This document shows positions 16,684 to 24,077 of a stretch of 42,856 nt of DNA, piece by piece. The notes below the pieces were generated by a model, which was given only the letters and a program-made list of their open reading frames with translations, was not told the origin of the DNA and did not search any database. Source of the DNA: a virus; IMG/VR virus record IMGVR_UViG_3300038948_000007, positions 1-42,856 of that record, one strand, 5' to 3'. A program made the translations under genes and the position numbers. Within the stretch, counting starts at the first letter, position 1. Every line of letters starts with the position of its first letter.

Positions 16684-17162
16684 TACTGACCAATGCCTTT
16701 TGAGGTGCTCTGGGACTGGGCGGCTTTCACCATGCCTGTGACGCCGGTGATGGCGGTGCCCAGCCAGTCGGTAAAATTTTTGAAATTGACCTCCATTGCG
16801 AACCAGAGCCATTGATACATCAGCGGCAGGTCGCCCCGGAAGACTTCTTCCATTGTCCGCACCAGCGGTTGCCCGTTGCAGTGCGTGACTTTGGCCATCG
16901 TGTTGATGAGCTCGCGCATTTTCTCTTTGGTGACGCCCTGCATGAGCGCCGCGATACCAGTGGAAATCCGCGGGTCGTCGACGTCCATATCAAGCGCGCT
17001 CTCAACGCTCATGCTGCCGATAGCGGTCGCCGCCTTGCCCAGCGCCGGCGCCAGGATGTGCCCGATATCAATCAGGACGTCCTGGGCGTCGAATGGCGGG
17101 AGCTTGAATACCTCAAACTTGTACGCGCCTATGTTCCTTGTCTGGCTGTCTTTCTGTGTCAT
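16683..17162 (-). CDS. Tail assembly chaperone (G-like)
   Basis: A 159-residue protein between tail tube and tape measure genes (ADIGHILAPALGKAATAIG-like core; MRELINTMAKVTHCNGQPLV; LPLMYQWLWFAMEVNFKNF). Small proteins with 'F...L...y..l.......NF' segments in this position are chaperones that coat the tape measure during assembly. No closer family is recognised with certainty. A slippery heptamer lies near its end (see separate feature). Confidence 0.75.
   Translation of the reverse strand: MTQKDSQTRNIGAYKFEVFKLPPFDAQDVLIDIGHILAPALGKAATAIGSMSVESALDMDVDDPRISTGIAALMQGVTKEKMRELINTMAKVTHCNGQPLVRTMEEVFRGDLPLMYQWLWFAMEVNFKNFTDWLGTAITGVTGMVKAAQSQSTSKGIGQ
16773..16779 (-). promoter_or_regulatory. 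Candidate -1 slippery heptamer A AAT TTT
   Basis: In the frame of the chaperone gene the codons at 16781-16773 read AAA AAT TTT, so the bases A AAT TTT make an X XXY YYZ heptamer. After a -1 slip the reading enters the frame of the small ORF 16528-16683 and stays open to its stop. Tail chaperone genes of many phages use such a shift. The region between the heptamer and the second ORF codes for a His/Arg-rich segment that looks unlike protein, which speaks against use. Confidence 0.35.
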
Positions 17163-17184
17163 TGCCTACCCCGTGTTATGTTGT

Positions 17185-17619
17185 TTAGACTGCGGCTGAA
17201 ATGCCGCCCGCGTATATCTCCAGGTTGCTGGCCTCGAAGACCCATTCCCGGTTGGTTTCGTTGTTGCCTTTTTCGATATTGGCCGGTTTGACTATCCAGG
17301 CCGAGCCGGCAAACACGGTGTCAGCGCCGCTTAGGTCTTTGACCGCCAGCGGCCCGACCTGGGTCCCGAGTTGCTCATCCAAGGCGCTCATCGCGCTCAG
17401 GGCGGCGTTGCTGACGCTCGAGCCCAGCAAGGTCAGCGTAACCCGGCCGGACTTATCGCCAGACTTGGCCCGCGTTGCGTCGCCGCCCGAGCCGACGGTC
17501 AGGTTCCAGCTGTCGTTGTTGCGCTCAGCAGTGATGAACGTGTCTGGCGCGAAACCGGTCAGCGGCACCCCTCGGAAGGCGACCGTGACCAAGTCAGGTT
17601 GATAGGTTGAGACTGACAT
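17185..17619 (-). CDS. Tail tube protein (DUF3277 type)
   Basis: A 144-residue protein after the sheath gene. It begins with YQPDLVTVAFRGVPLTGFAP and has the conserved tube features: a beta-rich N-terminal half (ERNNDSWNLTVGSGGDATRA) with KSGRVTLTLL, and a Gly-rich close (FEASNLEIYAGG). The pattern 'G...f...y.v.r....w....Ga.Ge..r....d.sg...lkL...S.sN' is that of phage DUF3277 tail tubes. The order sheath-tube-chaperone is standard. Confidence 0.85.
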   Translation of the reverse strand: MSVSTYQPDLVTVAFRGVPLTGFAPDTFITAERNNDSWNLTVGSGGDATRAKSGDKSGRVTLTLLGSSVSNAALSAMSALDEQLGTQVGPLAVKDLSGADTVFAGSAWIVKPANIEKGNNETNREWVFEASNLEIYAGGISAAV

Positions 17620-17630
17620 GGTTATACTCC

Positions 17631-18959
17631 TCAGGCAACGACCTTGCCGGTGATGGTTGTCTTATGAATGGCGCCCGCCAGTGTTGCCAAAAATTCGATA
17701 TCCGGCAGCAACCGGCTGGTTTTGTCGCTAGCGCTGACATCGGCAGCGAGCGGCGCGGTTACGATTAGGTCTTCGTCGCCGTTCAGGCCGCCGTTTGTGA
17801 CGCCCTGGCGCAGCACGCCCTCGACCTCGGACACAACCGCCTGGATACCGCTATCGGTGTACGGGATTTTGTCATTGACAGCCAAAGCCCGGAATACGTT
17901 TTCTTGAACGCGCGCCTTCAACCAGTCGATAAAGCGCGTCACGTCGATGAATTCGCCGGAGGCCATCACGCCTTCGGCTGTAATGTTGATGCCGCCGACG
18001 GTCGTATACGTATTCGCATTCTTGCCATCGGCGTATGGAACTTCGGCTGTGGTCAGGGCGTTGGCTGCGACGGTTGTCAGCGTGCGAAATTTCCACGTAG
18101 TCGACCCGGGCGTGGTTGGCAGTTGCTTACCCAACCAGGCCGCGGCCGGGCTCGGGTCGATGTCGTATGAATACATGATTGCGGTCTGGTCGTACGCCCC
18201 GGTTTGCAGCGTCGACGCGATATCGCTCGAGCCGGATTCGATAATGGCCGAATCCTGCGACTCCGCGATATAGATTTTGTTCTCTTGCGCCTCGACCGCG
18301 ACCGCCAGGTCGGCAATATTGGTCGGGTCCCAGAGGTCGGCGACGATGCCGTAAAAGTCGGTTGTCGCCGCAATGAGCGTCGCGAAGTCTGTGTCCAGGC
18401 TGGCGTCGGCTGTGTTGTCGGCGCATTGGAATAGGTCATGGTCGAATTCGACGATGAACGGGGCGCCGGCGGTCGGCGTGCCGCCCGGGGCGTCTGCTGC
18501 CTCGATATCGAGGTCGGTCGTATTGTCGGTCGCGTCGACGTTTTCGGCCCCTGCATCGATGAGCGCGACCAGGCCGGCGGTGATTTCGGCAATTGTCGGA
18601 GTCGCGTCCGTTGTAAACGTGAAGTCGGTTCCGTTGATTGTCACGGTGTATGCTGTCGACGCCAACGGGTTTGCGCGAGGCGTCAGTTTGACGTCACGAA
18701 TCGCTGAGTTTGCCCTGCGCCCGACCAATATCTGCGAAGGCCGTGGCGACTGCGCGAACATCGCCGCGGCCATTTTGTACGCCAGGTCATCGGTCGTAAA
18801 TCCGTCGGTTGTCATCTCGGTTGTGTTGGCGTACAGCCGATACACCTCAGGAAACCGCGTATGGTAGGTCAGAATCGCAGGCGTGCCGAAACCAACACGC
18901 GATACGGTCGCGGTTTCCTTTGTGATGGTGACACTTACGTGCTTGTCAATTTCGCTCAT
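17631..18959 (-). CDS. Tail sheath protein (DUF3383 type)
   Basis: A 442-residue protein. It starts MSEIDKHVSVTITKETATVS and has VGFGTPAIL, a common start for DUF3383 sheaths. A middle domain (residues about 100-190) is rich in Thr and Asp and beta-rich; the C-terminal part (YTTVGGINITAEGVMASGEF, FIDWLKARVQENVFRAL) is the conserved core that makes the contractile sheath. It is upstream of the tube. The sheath makes the phage a myovirus. Confidence 0.9.
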   Translation of the reverse strand: MSEIDKHVSVTITKETATVSRVGFGTPAILTYHTRFPEVYRLYANTTEMTTDGFTTDDLAYKMAAAMFAQSPRPSQILVGRRANSAIRDVKLTPRANPLASTAYTVTINGTDFTFTTDATPTIAEITAGLVALIDAGAENVDATDNTTDLDIEAADAPGGTPTAGAPFIVEFDHDLFQCADNTADASLDTDFATLIAATTDFYGIVADLWDPTNIADLAVAVEAQENKIYIAESQDSAIIESGSSDIASTLQTGAYDQTAIMYSYDIDPSPAAAWLGKQLPTTPGSTTWKFRTLTTVAANALTTAEVPYADGKNANTYTTVGGINITAEGVMASGEFIDVTRFIDWLKARVQENVFRALAVNDKIPYTDSGIQAVVSEVEGVLRQGVTNGGLNGDEDLIVTAPLAADVSASDKTSRLLPDIEFLATLAGAIHKTTITGKVVA

Positions 18960-18970
18960 GCCCGTTGCTC

Positions 18971-19576
18971 CTACGCATTAGGGTCCAAGATTTTGTCTGT
19001 CCAATTGAGGCCGCCGCTGCCGGCAAGGCCTTGAATGTCGCTGCTGATTTCTACCTTCTGGAACCAGCCGACATCGGTCAGGTCAGGCCAGTTGCTGATA
19101 TCAACGTTGCTCGTCGTGCCGAAGCGAATGTCCACCTGTGCCCGCGATATCCATTGCGTGCCGACGACCAGGTCAAGCATTTGAGGCTGACCGCGCTCGC
19201 GCAGGCCCAGGTTTGCGGCGCGCAGGTCGGTTCGGAATTGAGGGATTTGCAGGCTGGAAACGATGGCGTCAGCGCGCATACGCGCGTTGGCGGCCGGGTC
19301 GGCTGCGCAAGTGCCGCCAACATGGACTTGCGAGCTCAGCACGAAATCACGGGGGCCAGTGATTAGCAGGCTGCCATCGGACTGCATTCGTTCTTCGTCC
19401 AGGGCGCCGAGCTCGATTGTGCCCGGCAAGATATTCAGGGACGCATAGGGATAGGACGGCTGCGGCGCTGCCTGGTCGGCCCAGATGACCTCGCAGCCGG
19501 ACACGTCAGAAACCCATTGGCGCAGCGTGCTACGTATCAGCGTCCAGTCTATCGGTACAAACGCGGGCGGTCTCAT
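18971..19576 (-). CDS. Neck/terminator-like protein (tail completion)
   Basis: A 201-residue protein starting in an ATGA overlap at 19576 with the preceding connector gene; the longer ATG at 19618 lies inside that gene. The start (FVPIDWTLIRSTLRQWVSDVSG) and stretches such as PSYPYASLNILPGTIELGA recall phage neck terminator proteins of the LIC_12616 type ('iDw..ir.al..wv....g..vvW.dq..P.P..PYa.l'). These cap the tail and bind the sheath end. Function from family knowledge. Confidence 0.75.
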   Translation of the reverse strand: MRPPAFVPIDWTLIRSTLRQWVSDVSGCEVIWADQAAPQPSYPYASLNILPGTIELGALDEERMQSDGSLLITGPRDFVLSSQVHVGGTCAADPAANARMRADAIVSSLQIPQFRTDLRAANLGLRERGQPQMLDLVVGTQWISRAQVDIRFGTTSNVDISNWPDLTDVGWFQKVEISSDIQGLAGSGGLNWTDKILDPNA

Positions 19577-19917
19577 TGGCCAACCTTTGTGCACGTGTAG
19601 ACATTGTGGCTTTCCCAATATGCCGCGGTGCTGACCTCGTATTCGGTGCCGTTGTACATGATGCGGTCAGCCAGTTCGTTAGGCGACCCGTGCGTGCGCA
19701 TCAACGCGCCACTGAAGACTGTTACAGCGCCATCGGCTCGCGCGCCCTCCGGCAACCGCTCGACATCGCGCTGCGAGGCGGGCTGGATATTGCCGCGCTG
19801 CCAGCTGAGTTGCGGCGGCAGGCGTTTGTAGGTGCCGTTGTCGTAAAAACCCTCGGCCCGGACCATTTGAAAGCGGTGCCGGTACCAGACGCCGGCTGCC
19901 TGCTTTAGTGCGCTCAT
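19573..19917 (-). CDS. Head-tail connector protein
   Basis: A 114-residue protein between two connector genes, with ATGA overlaps at both ends. Its features (WYRHRFQMVRAEGFYDNGTY, VFSGALMRTHGSPNELADRI) are consistent with small head-to-tail joining proteins with Ala-Thr-rich beta strands. I cannot name a family. The position between a gp10-like protein and the neck terminator suggests a stopper or adaptor in the neck. Confidence 0.6.
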   Translation of the reverse strand: MSALKQAAGVWYRHRFQMVRAEGFYDNGTYKRLPPQLSWQRGNIQPASQRDVERLPEGARADGAVTVFSGALMRTHGSPNELADRIMYNGTEYEVSTAAYWESHNVYTCTKVGQ

Positions 19918-20516
19918 CGCTTGCCCACCTTGACTTTGATGGCCATTTTGAGCTGGCCGGTATCGATTAGCGGTTTGCTGCTGCCCTTGCGTCGAATGGT
20001 CGCAGGCGTGTTTGGCGGCGGTATGCCCCGGTTGATACCTCGGACGATATCGCCAAGCGCCTTTTCGGCTACTCTGCCGATGGCCTGCTTTGCGGTGGCC
20101 TTGCCGTCGATGACCTGGCCCGCTTGCTTTTGCAGCGCGCGCTCATACTTGCGCACGTTTTTGTCCCAGGCCGAGCGCAGAAATGAGCGCTCCGGGATTT
20201 GAATCATGTGCGGCCTGGTAATGCCGATTGCCCTCGGGTCGCCTTTGGGCAAAAACACAACCCGACCCACGCCAACCATGCCGCCGCTGCGACTCGAACC
20301 ACCCTGCGACGCCATCATAAATGGGGTGCCGCCCGGGTGTTGGAATTGCACGCCGAATTCGTGAATCGCAGCCAGGCCAACGTTGTCGATATCGCCTTTG
20401 TGCGCGCCGGTGTCGCCATGCACGCCGATGGTAGCCTCGTAACCATCCATGGCTTTGAGCGCGAGGCTGATGCGAATCCAGCCGCGGTCCTTGACCTTGA
20501 CGGCCTTCGTCGCCAT
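19914..20516 (-). CDS. Head-tail joining / minor tail protein (HK97 gp10-like)
   Basis: A 200-residue protein. It includes the segment ATIGVHGDTGAHKGDIDNVG and LAAIHEFGVQFQHPGG, then IPERSFLRSAWDKN and LIDTGQLKMAIKVKV at the C-terminus. The pattern 'iaaihEfG......iPeRpFlR.a...' ending in 'liDTGqL..ai...v' is that of phage gp10 / virion morphogenesis proteins that finish the neck. It begins at a TGATG overlap with the DUF4054-like gene; the earlier ATG at 20525 lies inside that gene. Confidence 0.8.
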   Translation of the reverse strand: MATKAVKVKDRGWIRISLALKAMDGYEATIGVHGDTGAHKGDIDNVGLAAIHEFGVQFQHPGGTPFMMASQGGSSRSGGMVGVGRVVFLPKGDPRAIGITRPHMIQIPERSFLRSAWDKNVRKYERALQKQAGQVIDGKATAKQAIGRVAEKALGDIVRGINRGIPPPNTPATIRRKGSSKPLIDTGQLKMAIKVKVGKR

Positions 20517-20884
20517 CAGGTGCACCTCGGCACAAACAGGCTGTCGAGTAGCGACAGGTATCGGCGGCCGTATTTAGTCGTGCCGAAATCGTCTTTGGTG
20601 AACGCCTTCGGAATGGTCAGCGGCGACCAGCTCGCGCCAACCTGGCCCTCGTTCGTCGAGGTCAGCGCGCCGGCGCCGAGGCCAAGGGGGCCTTCGCATT
20701 CTGTGCCATGGAACGCGGCCAGGAAATGCGCGACCATATAGGCTAGGCCGTCGTCCGATTTGCCTGACCAGGCAGACGCATTATGGTTGCGCTCGGCCTC
20801 GGTAATCCAGCGCGTTATCGTCGTACTATCGACTGACGCGAATTCTGGAAACCTGGTCTTGATGTCAGCCGCTGTTACGGTCAT
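20516..20884 (-). CDS. Head-tail adaptor (DUF4054-like)
   Basis: A 122-residue protein starting at ATG 20884 (MTVTAADIKTRFPEF), a typical start of DUF4054/gp6-like head-tail adaptors: 'dikaRFPeFa..d...v...i..A.......W........a..l.aAHlla'. The matching HFLAAFHGTECEGPLG and KDDFGTTKYGRRYLSL segments support it. It lies directly after the capsid gene. A longer ATG at 20938 exists but adds a Gly/Pro-rich stretch that reads through a hairpin. Confidence 0.8.
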   Translation of the reverse strand: MTVTAADIKTRFPEFASVDSTTITRWITEAERNHNASAWSGKSDDGLAYMVAHFLAAFHGTECEGPLGLGAGALTSTNEGQVGASWSPLTIPKAFTKDDFGTTKYGRRYLSLLDSLFVPRCT

Positions 20885-20905
20885 TTCACGCGCCTTTTGC
20901 AATGG

Positions 20906-20933
20906 CGACGGGCCCAACTGGGAAGGCCCGCCG
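20906..20933 (-). terminator. Hairpin after the capsid gene
   Basis: On the plus strand CGACGGGCC at 20906-20914 pairs with GGCCCGCCG at 20925-20933 with one wobble over a 10-base loop. It sits about 45-70 bases after the major capsid stop on the minus strand and has no T-run behind it, so it is more likely an RNA stability or processing element, or a weak terminator, than a full terminator. Confidence 0.4.
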
Positions 20934-20976
20934 CCCACTAGTCAAAACCTCACGGGGTAGGCAGGACTAGCGACTA

Positions 20977-21897
20977 TCAGACTCCATCCATGTACCGCGC
21001 GCTGAGCGGGTAATAGAGCGCCGTCCCGGCCGTTGCGACGAACGTGTCGACGTTAAAGTTCATGCCGTTCTGAAACACGGGCATTTGCTCGAATTCCTGC
21101 ACGATGTCTTGCTGAACGTGTTCCGGTGACCGGGTATATAGGATAGCTCTGTCGGTCGTGCCACCGACGCCAGCCAGCTTCAGACGCCACCAAGGGATGA
21201 TCGCCGTCAGGTTCGGGATACTAGCCAGCAAGAAATTGAGAATAGTTGTGTCGCTGGTCGTCGACCGCGGGCGGCTCGCGAGCGCCGCGTATTGCGAGTC
21301 GGGAATCGCCAGCGTGTCGCCCATCTCAGCGCCCTCGCTTGCGTTGACAATGGCCGAGTTGAGCGTCTGCACGTCGCCGATGATTTCGTCGGCCGTGGTG
21401 GTCGGGTCATCCCATTCGCCAGTTGCGGTCTCGACCGCCGCAACCAGCGTGGCGTTGTTAATGAACCCGGTTGCGATGCCGTAGTCGGCTGCGCCGATGG
21501 CGGCGACCTCGTCCAGCAATTCCTCCTGGGCCCGCCTTGCCGCTGCCGCTTTCTTCTGGTCCAGCGGGCGGCCGGCGTACATGGCCTGCCTGATTTCAAT
21601 CATGTTGTAGCCATACGAAACCCCGCCCCAGCGGACCGGCCTGGAGAATTCCAGACCAGACACATCGACCTGAGGGATATCGGTTGCACCGGGCTTGATG
21701 ATACTGGCCCGACCGACCCGGTCGAATTGCTGATACGTGACCTCGTTTGCCCCGTTCGGCACCTCATTTGAGACAGGAATTATCTGTCTCGATTTGAGAT
21801 TCGGGTATTTAATGTCATACGTCCTAGCCTTGACGTATTCCAGTTCCCTGGCGAAAAAGGCGCTTTCTGCCGCGTCCAGGCGCATTGAGTTAGTCAT
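20977..21897 (-). CDS. Major capsid protein (DUF2184 family)
   Basis: A 306-residue protein with the DUF2184 features: N-terminal 'FFARELEYVKARTYDIKYP..K.R..IPVS', middle EVTYQQFDRVGRA, and the C-terminal part with IPDSQYAALASRP and RAILYTRSPEHVQQDIVQEFEQMP. DUF2184 capsids have the HK97 fold and go with DUF2213 proteases and DUF3383 sheaths, as here. It is preceded by AAAGGACAG as ribosome site. It probably makes up most of the head shell. Confidence 0.9.
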   Translation of the reverse strand: MTNSMRLDAAESAFFARELEYVKARTYDIKYPNLKSRQIIPVSNEVPNGANEVTYQQFDRVGRASIIKPGATDIPQVDVSGLEFSRPVRWGGVSYGYNMIEIRQAMYAGRPLDQKKAAAARRAQEELLDEVAAIGAADYGIATGFINNATLVAAVETATGEWDDPTTTADEIIGDVQTLNSAIVNASEGAEMGDTLAIPDSQYAALASRPRSTTSDTTILNFLLASIPNLTAIIPWWRLKLAGVGGTTDRAILYTRSPEHVQQDIVQEFEQMPVFQNGMNFNVDTFVATAGTALYYPLSARYMDGV

Positions 21898-21938
21898 GGT
21901 AATCTGTCCTTTCGCATTCGCGTTTATACCACGCGCCT

Positions 21939-22406
21939 TTACGGAGTGTTGATTTCGATGACCGTCAATTCGTCGGCACCGCTGGTTGCTTTCATGAATT
22001 TCGCGCCCGGTACCTGCACGGCGGTCGTGCTATCGTTGCGCCAGGTGCCCGGGTTGGTCGTGTGGTCCCAATAGACGTCGTCGCCAACCGCGACCACGGT
22101 TTTGGCGATGACCCAAATGGCGCCCTCGCGCAGTAGCTCGGCGACCTCATCTTGCGCGATACCATCGTCGGTTGGGTCTTCGGTGCCATGGCGATGCACA
22201 GTGATGCCCAGGAAGACATCGGACGCGCCGGAGGGCAGGTCGAATTGCGTTTCGGCATCGGTACCGGCAACGGCCGGTTTTCCGAAGGCGCAGGCGGTCG
22301 CGGACTCATTGGCCCTGCTGACGCTTCGCTTGGCTGTTACACTGGAGTCGGCCAGCATGCCGGCGTATGCGACGGCCGCTTCGGTTGAATAGCTCGTTTG
22401 GCTCAT
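21939..22406 (-). CDS. Head decoration / structural protein
   Basis: A 155-residue protein beginning MSQTSYSTEAAVAYAGMLAD, the typical start of a protein found between protease and capsid genes in DUF2184 phages, with the stretches FDLPSGASDVFLGITVHRHG and ELLREGAIWVIAKTVVAVGD that are typical of capsid-stabilising decoration domains (beta barrel with Gly turns). I expect it to bind the outer capsid surface; this is inference from position and pattern. Confidence 0.75.
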   Translation of the reverse strand: MSQTSYSTEAAVAYAGMLADSSVTAKRSVSRANESATACAFGKPAVAGTDAETQFDLPSGASDVFLGITVHRHGTEDPTDDGIAQDEVAELLREGAIWVIAKTVVAVGDDVYWDHTTNPGTWRNDSTTAVQVPGAKFMKATSGADELTVIEINTP

Positions 22407-22436
22407 GATTGTTCCCTTGTCTGTAGCGGCTGGCGC

Positions 22437-23006
22437 TTACTGTAGCGGTTTGCGACCGAGGTCGAAGTTGTGCTGCATCATGCGCTTGCGCGCTTCGTCG
22501 GCGCTGTCGACCCGGGCGGTCTGCTGACCGGCCTGGCGGGCGGCTGCCAGAGCATCATTGCGGGGCTCTGGCTTCTCCCATGCTTCAATTGCGGCATCGT
22601 ACCGCGCTTGCAGGTAGGCCGGGTCGCAGCCGTCTAGCCGCTTCTCGGTCGTTTCTTTGTCCTTGGCCGTGGCCAGGACAACCGCCCGCTTGATGTCGGC
22701 ATCGACCATGCCGTCCAGCTTTACCTCGTCGCCCAAAATCGGCTTCGCGACTCGTTCCAGCGCAAGCCTGGCGTCGACTGCGGCCTGGACCTTGTCTGGC
22801 GCCAAGGCGTCGGCGTGCGCTTTCTTTTCCGCGGCCAGGTTTTCCTCGGCAGCGTCGGCGCGGGCCTTCTCTTGCTCGTGAAATTTCTTAAAGTCCCTGA
22901 TGACCATTTCCGCGTCATCAAGGCGCTTCACGAGCTTGCCAACGGCCTGCGCGACTTGCGGCGTTGCTTCAAAAGTCACGCCGTCAACAGTGATTTTGGA
23001 CTCCAT
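22437..23006 (-). CDS. Nested scaffold protein from internal start
   Basis: Within the protease frame the ATG at 23006 (residue 223, MESKITVDGVTFEATPQV) has GGAGG seven bases upstream (23018-23014), a much stronger site than most genes here have. It would give a 189-residue protein containing only the helical scaffold part. This copies the layout of lambda C/Nu3 and P2-like heads, where the scaffold is made from an in-frame internal start in the protease gene. Direct evidence is the ribosome site and domain border; expression is inference. Confidence 0.6.
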   Translation of the reverse strand: MESKITVDGVTFEATPQVAQAVGKLVKRLDDAEMVIRDFKKFHEQEKARADAAEENLAAEKKAHADALAPDKVQAAVDARLALERVAKPILGDEVKLDGMVDADIKRAVVLATAKDKETTEKRLDGCDPAYLQARYDAAIEAWEKPEPRNDALAAARQAGQQTARVDSADEARKRMMQHNFDLGRKPLQ

Positions 23007-23672
23007 GGGGTAACCTCCAGCGGCCGGTGCGGCCAAATCGTTTCCATCGGTGTTGGTAGGCTGACCGATGACAGCTTGATTTTTAGGGTTGGGCTCGATT
23101 GCTTGGTCGGCGTCTTCGATTTGGAACGCATCAGCCTGGTCAAGGCGAAGCTGGACAGTTGAACCAGCCCGACCGCTGTCAACCAGGGCAACATGATTGC
23201 CACGGATGTTGCGCTGAATCGCATCGTAATGCAGACCGTCAGGGACGCCTTCAATGCCATGGGTGATGCCGGTCTTGCGCTCCAGCGCGCAGTTGTAGCC
23301 GCATGAGAGTTGACGCCGCCCGGCCTCGACCGCCTCGATGGCGTCGGCGTCTGTTACTTGGACGTAGGCGGCGACGTGGTCGCCGTCGCGCTTGGGCTCA
23401 ACAACGCTGCCGACCTGATAGCGGGCGGTGTTGCGCGAGTTGAGCATCACAGGGGGATGCCCGTTGGTCAGCGGCGACAGGCCGAACGATCGCACGGCGG
23501 CATCGTCAAAAACCTCGGTCGGCAGTCGCAATTCGCGACGGACCTTGCCGCCCGGCAACCGGTAGGCGAAGACACCGGTTTTGGTGATGGCCGCGGGCGC
23601 CCTGAGGTAGCCCTGGTCGGTCCGCTCGACTTGCCCAACTGCCCCGGTATCCCAACGTCTGACTTGCTCCAT
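22437..23672 (-). CDS. Prohead protease fused to scaffold (DUF2213)
   Basis: A 411-residue protein. The N-terminal 175 residues carry a possible His-Ser-His triad as in herpes-type prohead proteases: His72 (NGHPP), Ser123 (LSCGY) and His160 (GNHVALVDSGRAG). Residues 223-411 form the scaffold-like part, with a coiled-coil (FKKFHEQEKARADAAEENLA) and a short basic C-terminus. The protease should process capsid-associated proteins during head maturation. It has AGAGGTGC as ribosome site before ATG 23672. The scaffold part may also be made separately (next feature). Confidence 0.85.
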   Translation of the reverse strand: MEQVRRWDTGAVGQVERTDQGYLRAPAAITKTGVFAYRLPGGKVRRELRLPTEVFDDAAVRSFGLSPLTNGHPPVMLNSRNTARYQVGSVVEPKRDGDHVAAYVQVTDADAIEAVEAGRRQLSCGYNCALERKTGITHGIEGVPDGLHYDAIQRNIRGNHVALVDSGRAGSTVQLRLDQADAFQIEDADQAIEPNPKNQAVIGQPTNTDGNDLAAPAAGGYPMESKITVDGVTFEATPQVAQAVGKLVKRLDDAEMVIRDFKKFHEQEKARADAAEENLAAEKKAHADALAPDKVQAAVDARLALERVAKPILGDEVKLDGMVDADIKRAVVLATAKDKETTEKRLDGCDPAYLQARYDAAIEAWEKPEPRNDALAAARQAGQQTARVDSADEARKRMMQHNFDLGRKPLQ

Positions 23673-23708
23673 AATGGCGCACCTCTTGCACTATTTTGTA
23701 GCATGTTT

Positions 23709-23737
23709 TTTGCAAACGCTAGGGAATGTCAAATAAA
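23709..23737 (-). promoter_or_regulatory. Possible promoter for the protease operon
   Basis: On the minus strand TTTGACATTCCC (plus bases near 23733-23722) gives a good -35-like TTGACA, and an AT-rich stretch follows (TTTGCAAAAAACATG, then CTACAAAATA). The spacing to the best -10-like TACAAA is 26 bases, too long for sigma-70, and at 17 bases there is only AAAACA. A promoter is likely here because the region is AT-rich and lies before a long operon, but its exact boxes are unsure. Confidence 0.3.
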
Positions 23738-23766
23738 AATACGGAGTTGCAAGTATCGGTCAGAAA

Positions 23767-23794
23767 CCGGGCGTTTCGCGCCAAAAACGCTCGG
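23767..23794. other. Hairpin with 10-bp stem
   Basis: CCGGGCGTTT at 23767-23776 pairs with AAACGCTCGG at 23785-23794, one wobble pair, loop of eight bases (CGCGCCAA). There is no T-tract directly behind it on either strand, so a simple terminator is unlikely. It could be an operator or part of a structured leader. Confidence 0.5.
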
Positions 23795-23830
23795 GTTGCG
23801 CCATTTTAGTGCAGTTATTGGCGCGGTTTC

Positions 23831-23874
23831 GGGTAATTACTGGGCAATAGCTGGGCAATCATGGGGCAATTGCT
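23831..23874 (+). repeat. Four 11-bp direct repeats (GGGCAAT iterons)
   Basis: The units GGGTAATTACT, GGGCAATAGCT, GGGCAATCATG and GGGCAATTGCT follow each other without spacing, at exactly 11-bp period. The first unit has GGGTAAT in place of GGGCAAT. An 11-bp period puts binding faces on one side of the helix. This is typical of protein-binding arrays (replication, packaging or regulation). Confidence 0.7.
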
Positions 23875-23896
23875 GCCGCCATTGGTTGCTGGTAGG

Positions 23897-23984
23897 CTGA
23901 CGCGGCGTCAGGGCCAGCCGCTGCGACCGGCGGCTGATGAACCGCTTAACTGTTCGATGCGGGCCCTGGCGGGACACTGCCAGG
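23897..23984. other. Three consecutive hairpins
   Basis: Perfect stems are CTGACGC/GCGTCAG (23897-23903 with 23905-23911), CAGCCGC/GCGGCTG (23915-23921 with 23930-23936) and CCTGGC/GCCAGG (23965-23970 with 23979-23984). They lie within 90 bases. The one-base loop of the first makes it a cruciform-like palindrome rather than an RNA hairpin. The set could be a structured RNA or a terminase or regulator site. Confidence 0.55.
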
Positions 23985-24077
23985 AGGGCGATACGATGTT
24001 CTGGCATCAGGCGCGCGGTAGCAACCTAACGACACAGTCTCGGCGTTGCCCTACGGGGCAGCCGTGCGCCTAGTCTT

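Noticed and set aside
23861-24073. Plus-strand 70-residue frame in the large gap
   Set aside because: Composition is mixed and low, it would lie alone against the operon, and hairpins and repeats cover it.
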